64,000 bases of DNA from Streptomyces ipomoeae 91-03 (GTDB taxonomy: Bacteria > Actinomycetota > Actinomycetes > Streptomycetales > Streptomycetaceae), in the NCBI RefSeq assembly GCF_000317595.1, contig NZ_AEJC01000293.1:1-64000 (forward strand), read 5' to 3'. The position numbers and the translations under genes were made by a program. Below the pieces are notes generated by a model that was not told the origin of the DNA, made no database searches, and saw only the letters and a list, made by a program, of their open reading frames with translations. Of the stretch, positions 17,821-28,700 are shown one piece after another (within the stretch, counting starts at the first letter, position 1; each line of letters begins with the position of its first letter).

Positions 17821-20800
17821 CTGTCGTGGCATTCGAAGCGATCGTCAACCGCAATGAGTACATCTCCGCCCACTACCTTGCCGAGGTCTTCTCCAAGGAC
17901 CTCGTCGACCTGCGCAAGCGCTGGACGGCGGCTGACCGGGCAGGACAACCAACCTCACGCTCGGGCATGAGGAACCTGGGCCGCGACTACTTCAAGGCCA
18001 AGGTCCGCATCACCGAGAAGGGCGACTTCGACGGTTCCGACCTGCGCAGGCTCAACGACGCCCTGCTCGCCGCCCTCGCCTACACCCACCCCGACGGTGA
18101 GCAGCCCCAGCGCGACGACGACACCCATATCAGGATCCAGCGCGGCGTCTTCGAGGTCATGCACGCCGATAAGGTCCGCGAAGTGCCGGTCGCCCTCGCC
18201 GTGAAGGGGCCTGGTGGCGTTGAACTCGTCGCCCTGGACGTCACGTGGAACACCAATGCCGACCTTGTCGTCTCAGATGTAGAGGACGACGGATCCGAAC
18301 TCCTCACCCCTATCGGGCTGGATGGCAAACACCGGATTACCAGCGCTGCGGATGCCGTCACCTTCCTCTTCGGCTGTGACGACGCCTACACGCCGCGGTT
18401 CGTACTGCTCCTCGCCGGCGGTGCCGTGCTGCTCGCCGACCGCACTGCATGGCACGAGGGCCGGTTCCTCGGCGTCAGCGTCGACGCTGCCCTCGACCGA
18501 AACCTGGCTGGCGACGGTGGCGAACTCGAAGCTGTGTCCGCCCTGTTCGGAGCCGAGTCCCTACTGACACAGAGCGGTGCCGCCGGGTACCTCGACGAAC
18601 TGGTCGACAAGGGCCGCAAGCACGCGGTCGGCGTGTCCAAGGAACTGCGAGAGGGCCTGCGCGAGTCCGTCGAGCTGATCGCCAAGGAAATCCTGAGCCG
18701 GATCCACGCCCATCCTGCTGACCCCGCCGAACTCGGCGACAGCACCGAACTGGCCACCCGCCTCACGCGCGAATCGCTGCGCTACCTCTACCGGATCCTG
18801 TTCCTCCTCTATGCCGAAGCCCGTCCGGAACTGGGCATCCTGCCCACCAAGGACGAGGCCTATCAGGAGGGCTACGGCCTCGCCCGGCTCGGTGAGCTGG
18901 TCTCCTACGACCTCCCCGAGGAATCCCAGGACGGGTTCCACTTCTACGAGTCGCTGGACCTGCTCTTCCTCCTCGTCGACCAAGGTCACCGCACTCTGGA
19001 GGACCGCGAGAAGGGCGACCGCGAAAAGCTCGACGCCGACGGCATCCGCTTCGAGTCGCTGCGCAGCGACCTGTTCAAGACCGACGCCACCCCGCTGATC
19101 GGCACAGTGCGCATCGACGGGGAAAAGGTCGACACCCGGCTGCGCAACAAGGTGCTCTGGCAGGTGCTGAACCTGCTCATGCTCAGCCGCGGCAAGAACG
19201 GCAAGGGCTTCATCTCCTACGCCCAGCTCGGCATCAACCAGCTGGGCGCGGTATATGAGGGGCTCATGTCGTACACCGGTTTCTTCGCGGCCGAGGACCT
19301 GTACGAGGTAGCCAAACCCGACGCGGACGCACTGGCCGGAACCTGGGTTGTTCCCCAGAGTGAAGCTGACAACTACGACGACGAGGTATTTGTTAAGCGC
19401 CGCGACCACATCACTGGCGCGTGGAGGCGCGTCGAGCACAAGAAGGGCTCGTTCGTCTACCGCCTCTCAGGCCGCGAGCGCCAGCGCTCCGCCTCGTACT
19501 ACACCCCCGAGGTGCTCACCCGCAGCACGGTCAAGCACGCCCTGGACGAACTCCTCGACCAGGACGGGGAGACGACCGCAGCCAGGGACATCCTCGACCT
19601 GACAGTGTGCGAGCCGGCCCTCGGTTCGGGGGCCTTCCTCAACGAAGCCATCAACCAACTCGCGGCCGAGTACCTCAAGCGCCGCATGACTGAGCTGTCC
19701 GCTGAGCGTGGGCAGGAGGTGCAGCTGCCGCCGGACCAGTACGAGGCTGAGTTGCAGAAGGCCAAGGCGTATCTGGCCCTCCACAATTCCTATGGCGTGG
19801 ACCTCAACCAGACCGCCGTCGAGCTGGCCGAGGTGTCGCTGTGGCTCAACGCCATGCACGAGGGCCTGAAGGCCCCGTGGTTCGGCCTGCACTTGCGGCG
19901 AGGCAACTCCCTCATCGGCGCCCGACGGGCGGTGTACGAGAAGGAGGCGCTAAAGCGGAAAGCATGGCTAACCACGGTGCCGACCGACCGGCCTCTCCGG
20001 GAAGGCGCCGAAGACGGCACATTCCGTGCCGACAAGGAAATCCACCACTTCCTGCTGCCGGCCAAGGGTTGGGGTGCGGTCGCGGATGCCAAGCAGGCCA
20101 AGGAGCTTGTGAGGGAGGAGCGCGATCGGCTCGCGGAGTGGCGCAAGAAGGTCGCCATGACTCCGTCGGTGACTCAGACAAGGCGGCTGCTGGCGCTCGC
20201 CACACGCGTTGAGAGGCTGTGGGAACTGACCAAACGACGCCTTGTCGTGTCGGAGTCTGAGGTCCGCCGGGACATCGACGTTTGGGAGGTCGACGAGCAG
20301 CGGCCTCTGCCAAGGTCTTCGGGGGCCGTCTCACGTGAGCAGGTCGAGCAGGCGCTTCAGCAGCCGGGCGCACCGCGCGGGCGGCTGAAGCTCGTGATGG
20401 ACGCGTGGTGCGCGCTTTGGTTCTGGCCCGTGGGGCAGCGAAACACTCCAGAACCGCCGACGTTCGACGAGTGGCTGGACTTCTGCGAGGCCGTGCTCGG
20501 TGTGCCTCCGGCTCGGGTGAAGGCCGAGGACATGAAACGTGGTGCCAATAGGGCGGGACTCGACGACAGGCTCGGGTTGTTCGGCGACACAGGAGCCTTT
20601 GAACAGCTTGCGATCGATGACGAACTGGACCGCACCATGAGCCGGTGCGCGGCCATGCCAGCGGTGACGCTTCGCTTCCCGTGGCTCAGTGAGGTGGATG
20701 CGATCGCCCGGCGGGAAGGGTTCTTCCACTGGGAGCTGGAGTTCGCCCACGTCTTCGAGCGGGGTGGATTCCATCTGCAGGTTGGGAATCCTCCGTGGCT

Positions 20801-22733
20801 CAAGTTCGAGTGGGACGATGACCTGGCCTTGGCTGAACATGACGCCTGGTTTGGCCTTGAGAAGCAAGCACCGGAAGATGAGAAGGCTGAGCGGCGAGGC
20901 AGTGTCGTCTCAAGGAGTGCAGTCCGAACGGCCTATCTCGCAGATGTCGCCTCGTGGGCAGGTGTCAATGATCAGCTGGGTTCGCCAACTGAACATCCTG
21001 TTCTCTCTGGACTGCAAACGAACCTCTATGCGAACTTCATGGAGCGTGCGTGGCGGAACCTACACCCGCGAGGATCTGCTGCCTTGATCCATGAGGAGAA
21101 CCACTTCTCTGTGCCAAAGGGTGGGAAATTCCGCGCTGCTACCTATGCTCGCTTGCGTCGCCACTTCCAGTACGGGAACAACATCCTCCTGTTCGAGGAC
21201 GTTGACAACAATAAGAACTTTGGAGTCAGTGTTTACGGGGCGCCGCGCAAAGTGGAGTTTCTGCAAATTGCGCGAGCGGTTCATCCGTCTACTGTGGACG
21301 GCTCTTTTGCTCACAATGGTGAAGGACCCATACCCGGTATTCAATTCCCTGAGGGGGGCTGGGACATGCGCCCCCACCAGCGGCGGATTGTCCAGGTTGA
21401 CAGTCAGGTTCTTGCCAGTTGGGCGGCCGTCATTGATGAGCCAGGCACGCCGGCTGAGCAGGCTCGTGTATTGCGTGCGGTGACAGTAGACGATAATGAG
21501 GCGTTGCGCATACTCTCTGCCTTTCCAGAGCGGCTCCATGACCATCATTATTGGTGGTCGCGGGATCTGGATGAGAAGGGGGCTAAGGAAAGGGGCGTCA
21601 TTGAGCGGCGCACCACTGTGCCGGAGACCTGGGGTGAGGTTGTAATCCAAGGCCCGCACTTTTCAGTCGCTATCCCCTTCGCTAAACAGCCGAACCCTGG
21701 CTGTAAATCCAACAAGGACTACACAGACTGGGATTTGGAACGACTCCCCGAATTCGTAATTCCGCGAACCAATTATGTGAGAGCATGCTCGAAACAAGAT
21801 TTTGAGGCGGCTCGACGGTCATGGGATGGGGCCCCTTCAGGTAATTTCTGGAGGGTCATGTGGCGTCGCATGATCACGTCGAATACGGAGCGCTCTCTGC
21901 AGGCGGCTTTGATGGTTCCGGGGCCGACGCATGTCGATTCGGTTCCCACGCTTGCGCTTTCGTCGAACAGGAATACGGCAATCGTGGCTGGCCTGTGGGC
22001 CTCGCTTGACTTTGACTATCTGGTCAAGGTCTCTGGAGCGTCCAAGGTTAATATCGAGCTTGCGCGGAGTTTCCCCAGCCCTCTCAGTCATCCCCTTACT
22101 ACCCCTCTTCTCCTGCGTACCCTTCGTCTCAACTGCCTGACCCGGGATTACGCGCCCTTGTGGGAAGAACTCTTCGAACACACCTGGCTCTCGGACCGCT
22201 GGACAGACCCCGAGTCACCTCGCCCCAACCTCCAGGACGTCGAGCCGACCTGGTCCATGACGACGCCGCTGCGCACGGAGTACGACCGGCGCATGGCGCT
22301 AGTCGAAATCGATGCGATCGTCGCTGTGATGCTTGGCCTGACCGCCGAGCAGCTCTGTGCCATGTACCGCTCTCAGTTCGCGGTACTGCGCAAGTACGAG
22401 TGGGAGATGTTCTTCGCCGCGGACGGACACAAAATCGGTGCTGCGACCCATAACGTGGGTATCCGGCAGACCCCCGAGGAGACCGCCTTCGTCAAGGGGT
22501 GGGCGAAGGCCGCCCGCGCTGGCGATCTGACCCCTGAGATGCCCGAGGGCTGGGTGAAGCCCGACCGCGAGGCTGAGATGACCCGGGCCCACGCAGACTT
22601 CACGGCCCGGCTGCTGGCTGGCGAATACGGCGACTACGCCGCGTACGCCGCCGAGCACGGGGACCACGGAAACCTCCTCGGCAGGGCAGAAGTCGAGCAG
22701 GCTCCGTCCGACGTTCCGGTAGAAAGCAGGTAA
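17817..22733 (+). CDS. Large Eco57I/PglX/DrmMI-type adenine DNA methyltransferase
   Basis: A 1638-aa predicted N6-adenine methyltransferase. The N-terminal 550 residues hold a helical segment including LYRILFLLYAEARPELGILP, common in PglX and type IIG enzymes. YYTPEVLTRSTVKHALDELL leads to motif I EPALGSGAFL (about 598), and motif IV NPPW is near 990; the target-recognition region should follow. The codon usage changes sharply from about 20.8 to 22.1 kb: over 41 codons near 21.25-21.37 kb I count only 19 ending in G or C, whereas the flanks are almost all G/C-ending. This suggests a swapped specificity domain. The start GTG overlaps the helicase gene by 4 bases. It would mark self DNA, as DrmMI and PglX do. 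Confidence 0.87.
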   Translation: MTVVAFEAIVNRNEYISAHYLAEVFSKDLVDLRKRWTAADRAGQPTSRSGMRNLGRDYFKAKVRITEKGDFDGSDLRRLNDALLAALAYTHPDGEQPQRDDDTHIRIQRGVFEVMHADKVREVPVALAVKGPGGVELVALDVTWNTNADLVVSDVEDDGSELLTPIGLDGKHRITSAADAVTFLFGCDDAYTPRFVLLLAGGAVLLADRTAWHEGRFLGVSVDAALDRNLAGDGGELEAVSALFGAESLLTQSGAAGYLDELVDKGRKHAVGVSKELREGLRESVELIAKEILSRIHAHPADPAELGDSTELATRLTRESLRYLYRILFLLYAEARPELGILPTKDEAYQEGYGLARLGELVSYDLPEESQDGFHFYESLDLLFLLVDQGHRTLEDREKGDREKLDADGIRFESLRSDLFKTDATPLIGTVRIDGEKVDTRLRNKVLWQVLNLLMLSRGKNGKGFISYAQLGINQLGAVYEGLMSYTGFFAAEDLYEVAKPDADALAGTWVVPQSEADNYDDEVFVKRRDHITGAWRRVEHKKGSFVYRLSGRERQRSASYYTPEVLTRSTVKHALDELLDQDGETTAARDILDLTVCEPALGSGAFLNEAINQLAAEYLKRRMTELSAERGQEVQLPPDQYEAELQKAKAYLALHNSYGVDLNQTAVELAEVSLWLNAMHEGLKAPWFGLHLRRGNSLIGARRAVYEKEALKRKAWLTTVPTDRPLREGAEDGTFRADKEIHHFLLPAKGWGAVADAKQAKELVREERDRLAEWRKKVAMTPSVTQTRRLLALATRVERLWELTKRRLVVSESEVRRDIDVWEVDEQRPLPRSSGAVSREQVEQALQQPGAPRGRLKLVMDAWCALWFWPVGQRNTPEPPTFDEWLDFCEAVLGVPPARVKAEDMKRGANRAGLDDRLGLFGDTGAFEQLAIDDELDRTMSRCAAMPAVTLRFPWLSEVDAIARREGFFHWELEFAHVFERGGFHLQVGNPPWLKFEWDDDLALAEHDAWFGLEKQAPEDEKAERRGSVVSRSAVRTAYLADVASWAGVNDQLGSPTEHPVLSGLQTNLYANFMERAWRNLHPRGSAALIHEENHFSVPKGGKFRAATYARLRRHFQYGNNILLFEDVDNNKNFGVSVYGAPRKVEFLQIARAVHPSTVDGSFAHNGEGPIPGIQFPEGGWDMRPHQRRIVQVDSQVLASWAAVIDEPGTPAEQARVLRAVTVDDNEALRILSAFPERLHDHHYWWSRDLDEKGAKERGVIERRTTVPETWGEVVIQGPHFSVAIPFAKQPNPGCKSNKDYTDWDLERLPEFVIPRTNYVRACSKQDFEAARRSWDGAPSGNFWRVMWRRMITSNTERSLQAALMVPGPTHVDSVPTLALSSNRNTAIVAGLWASLDFDYLVKVSGASKVNIELARSFPSPLSHPLTTPLLLRTLRLNCLTRDYAPLWEELFEHTWLSDRWTDPESPRPNLQDVEPTWSMTTPLRTEYDRRMALVEIDAIVAVMLGLTAEQLCAMYRSQFAVLRKYEWEMFFAADGHKIGAATHNVGIRQTPEETAFVKGWAKAARAGDLTPEMPEGWVKPDREAEMTRAHADFTARLLAGEYGDYAAYAAEHGDHGNLLGRAEVEQAPSDVPVESR

Positions 22734-22742
22734 GTCGCCGTC

Positions 22743-25700
22743 ATGCTGCCCTCTCTGGTTGCCGAGGACCTGCGTCGAGCCCTGGCCACCTACCTGACGA
22801 CGAGCTTCGCGCTCGCCGACGATGACGTGCGCGAGGAACTTGACGCATTCTTGGAGCGCCCCGAGAGCCGACTGTTCCGTGGCCCGTACCTACGTGTCCG
22901 GACGCCCTTCCGCGAGGCCAAGAAGGGATGGGAGGCAGCACTCGACTGGCACCCGGACGAGTTCACGCCCTACACCCACCAGGCTGCCGCCTGGCAACGG
23001 CTGTCGTCGAAGGGAGGGCGGCAGCCGGAGCCCACCATCGTCACGACGGGTACCGGCTCGGGTAAGACCGAGTCGTTCCTGGTGCCGATCCTGGACCACT
23101 GCGCGCGGGCGCGGGCCGCAGGACAGCGGGGTGTGAAGGCCCTGCTGCTGTACCCGATGAACGCCCTGGCCGACGATCAGGCGCGTCGTATCGACGATTT
23201 CCTCGCCACCGAGGAGGCGCTGAAGGACGTCACGGCCGGCATCTACATCGGTGGTGCCTCCGGGCCCCGATCGGCCTCGGACGAGGATGAGAACGAGCCT
23301 GGCCCGTACGGCCGTGACACCGGATCGACGTCCCTCGCCGGCGACCCGACGGTCAAGAAGCTGATCACCGATCGGGACGCGATCCGGGCCGACCCACCGG
23401 ACCTCCTGCTCACGAACTACAAGATGCTTGACCTGCTGCTGCAGCGGATTCCGGATGTTCCGCTGTGGCAGTCCGATTCCTTGGCGTACGTCGTCCTCGA
23501 TGAGTTCCACACTTACGACGGCGCCCAGGGAACCGACGTAGCCATGCTGCTGCGCCGCCTCGGGGCGGCGACCGGGGCTGCACGTGGCGGGCGTCCGCTC
23601 GGTGACATCACGCCGGTGGCGACGTCGGCGACGCTGGGCGGGAGCGTGCCCGACGGGCCGGTCGCGGAGGGGCCCGAGCGGTCGGACCGTGAACTGCTAC
23701 TGGAGTTCGCGGAGAAGGTCTTCGGCACACCGTTCCCGGATGCAGCGCTCGTCGGTGAGGACCGGCTGCTGCCCAAGGAAGTGGTGGATGAACCGGACTT
23801 CCTGCTTCCCAGCCCGGCTCCCGCTGCCTTGGCCGCGTTGCCTGATCCGCTGGACGACGAGTCAGCCCTTGTAGAGCTGGCGCGGCTCATGCTCGGCCAG
23901 CCGATAACCGATCCGCTGCAGGTCGGGGCCAAACTGAAGCAGCACATCCTGGTCAAGGCGATCCTTGACGTCGCCGGCAGTACACCGGTGACCGTCCCGG
24001 AGATCGCTAGGGAGTTCGCGCAGCGCGGTGGCGGTCCGGCGTGGGACGAAGCGGCCCGAAGCGACCCGGGCGTGCTGGAACTCGCCTTCGCGCGGATCCT
24101 TGCGCTGATTTCACACGCTCGCACTCCGCATCCCGTCACGGGAAAGCCCGTTCCGTTCCTGCGTGTTGAGGCGCAGCTGTGGGTGCGAGAGGTCCGGCGC
24201 GTCATCCGGGCAGCGACCGCCGAGCCGCACTTCCGCTGGTACGACGACGACGGCCCCACGGGTGACTCACGCCCGAACCCAGCCAACCTCGCCATCTACC
24301 AGCCGACGGAGGTCGACAGCGCCGGCGAGATCGGCGATCGGGAGGACGCGTCGCGTCGCCCCGTGGGGCCGCCGTACCGGCGCCACCTTCCGGCGGTCTA
24401 CTGCCGTCACTGCGGGCGGTCGGGCTGGGCCGCGCTGTCCACGGAACTGGAGTGGCAGCAGCTCAAGACGAACACGCTGGAGATCTACAAGGCCGCCGCG
24501 CAGAAGAAGCGGCCGGTGCGCTGGATGCTGCGGGCCCGGCCGGACGAGTACCCGGTGCTGCACTTGCACGCGGAGAACGAACGGTTGTCGACCAACCCGG
24601 CGCAGGACACCGTCGCGGTCGTCACCTTGCTGGGGCCGCTGCCCGCCGACAACGATGACGAGTGCCCCTCATGCGGGTTGGGCGATGGCATGCGCTTCCT
24701 CGGCGCCGGCACGGCGACCCTCGCATCGGTGGCCACCACGCAGATGTTCTCCGAACGGGGGCTGGCGAAGAGCGAGCGGAAGCTGCTGGTGTTCACTGAC
24801 GCGGTGCAGGACGCGACCCACAGGGCTGCGTTCATCGCCAACCGCAGCTTCGGCTTCACTCTTCGAGGTCTCCTTGCCAAGCACCTCACTCCTGGACAGC
24901 CGATCGCGGTGCACCATCTCGCGGCCGATGCCGCCGAGGCCGTTGTCATGGCCGCCGGTGGCGGAAAGCGCGAGGAACTCGCCTCGATCGTTCCCCCAGA
25001 CCTACGAGAGAACCCCGACATCCAGACCCTGCTGGACGAGTCGAACAGCTTCAGCGACGCCGGCGCGGAGATGCTCCACAGCCGCCTGGTGTTCCAGACC
25101 CTGCTGGAGTTCGGCCTGCGTTCCCGCCTGGGCCGCACCTTGGAGCTGACCCGTACGGCGGCTGTCGAGGTCGACCTCAAGGGAGTTCCGCAGCTGTGCG
25201 CGGAGCTGAGGGATCGGCATCAGCGTCTCCCTGGGCAGATCTCCTTGCCGACCGATGACACGGCGTACGAGGTCTTCCTGCGGGGCCTGGCCGAACGGCT
25301 GCGATTGCGCGGAGCGCTGTTCCACCCCTGGCTGCAGGAATACATCCGCCAGGCCGGAGCACGGCGCTGGCCGATCTGGGGAGGTCGGCCCACTGGCATG
25401 CCGGCCTTCCCGCGCGGCCTCGCCGCGCCCGCGTTCCCGGTGTCCGGCGGCATCCGCACCACCGGCTTCGACTCCCTCACCCGCGACAACACCTGGTTCG
25501 CGGACTGGGGCCACCGCACACTCGGCTGCGACCGGCGCGAGGCGCGCGCGGTGACCGAGCTGGCCATGAAGCTGCTCGCTCAGCACGACGTACTGGCCAC
25601 CTACCACGCCGAGGGCGGGGCCGTCGTCTACGCTCTCAAGCCTCGCAACGTCCTTGTACACCGTATCGACGACGCCGTCTCACCCGACGAGGACGGTGTC

Positions 25701-28700
25701 AACGCGTGCGGTGTGCGCTGCAACACGTGCACTTGGCGGCAGACCGTGCCGCCGGGACGGCGTGAGCAGTGGATGGGCACCCCGTGCCTGCGGTTCCGCT
25801 GCTCGGGCCAGTTCATCGAGGACGACCGCGACTACAAGGCCGACTACTACCGGCGCTTGTACACCGTTGACCGGCCAGGCGATGTGCTGACCGCCGAACA
25901 CACGGGTGCGCTGAGCCGGGAGCGGCGTGAGCAGGTCGAGGCCGCCTTCAAGAACCGGGCCTCGGCGTTCGACCCGAACGTGCTCACCTGCACGCCCACT
26001 CTCGAACTAGGCATCGACATCGGCGACCTGTCGGCCGTGGTGCTGGCCTCCATGCCGCCCGGACCTGCCAACTACGCCCAGCGGATCGGTCGAGCAGGGC
26101 GCAGCACCGGCAACTCCCTGGCCGTCACCTTCGTCCCACGAGGCAACCGCAACCACTACTACCTTCACACCCCGGAGCACATGCTGGCCGGCCGGATCAT
26201 CCCGCCAGACTGCTACCTGGACGCCTCCGAGATCCTGCGCCGCCAGTACCTGGCGTTTCTCTTCGACCGCGCCGCCGACCGCACCCTGTGGGAAGGCACG
26301 GCGATCCCCGAGCGCCCCATGCCGCCGCGTATCGGTGAGCTCTTCGGGCCGGGGCTGGCCGCGGACGGGTGGTTCCGTCGCTTCCTCGACGTCGCGACCG
26401 CCCGACATTCCCAGTTGTCCGCCGCATTCATCAAACTCTTCCCCGCGATGAGCGAGGAGGCCCGCCAGGGGGTCCAGGCCTTCGCGGCACAGGAACTGGA
26501 AGAGACCGTCGGGGCCGCTGCGAGCGCATGGAACAAGCGAGTGGCGGCGCTACGCGCGAGGATGCGGCAGATCGGCCGGGCCTTCGACGCCCTGGCGTCC
26601 GTCTCCGGAGACCCGGAACGTGACAAGCAGCGGCGTCAGCTCTTCGCCGAACAGCGCACCGTACGCAAACGCCGGGACGACCTCGTTTCGGAGAACTCGA
26701 TCAATGCCCTGGTCCGGCTGGGCCTTTTGCCCAACTACACCCTCCACGACGACGCAACCGTGCTGGACGCCACCTTGTGGTGGCGGAACAGCGACGGCGA
26801 GTTCGACGAGAGCGCTACCGACTACGGGCGCGGCTCACGCCTCGCGCTGACCGAACTGGCGCCCGGCAACATCTTCCACACCGACGGCTACAAGTTCATC
26901 GTCAACGGCGTGGACCTTGGCACCGGCGTCGGCGGCGGCGAGGACCCGTACGCCCTGTGGCGGTTCTGCCCCGAGTGCGGATTTGTGGCCACGGAGGAGA
27001 CCGGCCTCGACATCACTGCCTGCCCACGCTGCAAAGCCCCGCAGATCGCCGATCCGGGAGCCGTCCACAAGGTGCTGGTGCCCGAGCGGGTGGTGGCACG
27101 TGAGCGCCGCGAGGACGCACGCCTCACCGACGAGAGGGACGAGCGGGAGCGCAGGCAGTTCGATGTGATCGCCCTGGTCGACATCGACAAGGACCAGCCC
27201 CAGGGGCTGAGGGCCTGGCGCCGCATCAGCAAGAAGAAGGAGGAGAAAGTCCCTCCCTTCGGGGTCGAGTTCGCCCGGGTGGCCACGATTCGCACCATCA
27301 ACCTGGGGCCGTCGGCCGCCCCGGGCTCGACCCATGTGATCCGCGGCGACGAGAACCAGGTGTCCGGCTTCGAGACCTGCCTGGAGTGCGGGGCGGTCCG
27401 CGGCGTGCACCCGCAGGCATGGGACCCTTCGGCTCAGCGCGTCGGCACCCGCCATGCGTACTGGTGCACGCACCGCGACGACGGCGTGAACCACGAGCCG
27501 ACGGAGAAGCTGCTCCTGGCTCATGAGCTGACCACGCAGGCCCTGCGCATCCTGCTGCCCGTATCCACGATGGACCTCGCCGAGCGCCTCGTCTCCTTCA
27601 AGGCGGCCCTGCTCCTGGGCATCACCAAACACTTCGGCGGAGCCCCCGACCACATCCGCGTGGTCACCGACAGCATGCCCGGCGACAGTCGGGAACTACG
27701 CAGGCGCTTCCTTGTCCTGCACGACTCCATGCCCGGGGGCACCGGCTACCTCGAACACCTCGCGGACGCCCAGGTGCTGCACCGCGTCCTGAGCCTCGCC
27801 CAGACGGCTCTTCGGGAGTGCCCCTGCCAGAAGGAGGACCAGCGCACGCCCTGCCACCGCTGCCTGCTGCCCCACGTCACCAGCAGCGAGCTTCCGCACG
27901 TCTCGCTGCGCATCGCCAAGGAGCTCCTGGACGAGATCCTCAAGGACTGGGACGTCGAGAAGGTCGACACGCTCTCCGGCGTCCGCATTGACCAGCTCGT
28001 CGAGAGCGAACTGGAGGACCGGTTCGTTCGCACACTGGTCACCTGGGGCCGCCGCGAAGAGGAGGACGGATCGGTCACCGCCAAGGCCGGCCAGCGCGGC
28101 ATCGAGCATGAACTGCGCTTCACCTGCGGTGGTACCACCACGCGCTGGCGCATGCAGGACCACGTGCGGATGAACACCGCCGTGCCCAGTGAACCCGACT
28201 TCCTCCTGGAACGCACCGACGGCCCCACCGAGCGCGTCGCCGTCTTCCTCGACGGTTTCGCCTTCCACGCCAGCGAACGTGTCAACCGCATCGCCGACGA
28301 CGCGGCCAAGCGGGCGGCCTTGCGAGCCGAAGGCATCCTCGTCTGGCAGCTGACCTGGGATGACGTCATGGCATGGGCGACGGCGGTCAGCGGTGCGGTT
28401 CAGGGGCAGAAGGTCCGCACGTCCGCGCCACCCCTGCACACAGAGGCGGCATTGGGGCTCGCCCGGCAGATACACCAGAGCTTGGTCGGCGAAGCCCGGC
28501 CCGATGACACCCTCGACCCGGCTCTGCGTAATCCTGTGGAGACTCTGCTGGAGTTCCTCGCCGACCCCGACCGGGCCAAATGGGCGCGGCGAGCAGCCGG
28601 ACTGCTGGGCGGCTTCGGAGCGGTGGCACGCCCCCAGCCGGTGGATCGCGAGGAGGTCGGACGAGCCCTCCCCGACATTCTGCGCGGCGCAGCCCTGCCC

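Noticed and set aside
15454-17832. 792-codon open frame antisense to the SNF2 helicase gene
   Set aside because: Long antisense frames are normal in GC-rich coding DNA; the opposite strand has clear helicase motifs and this one has none.
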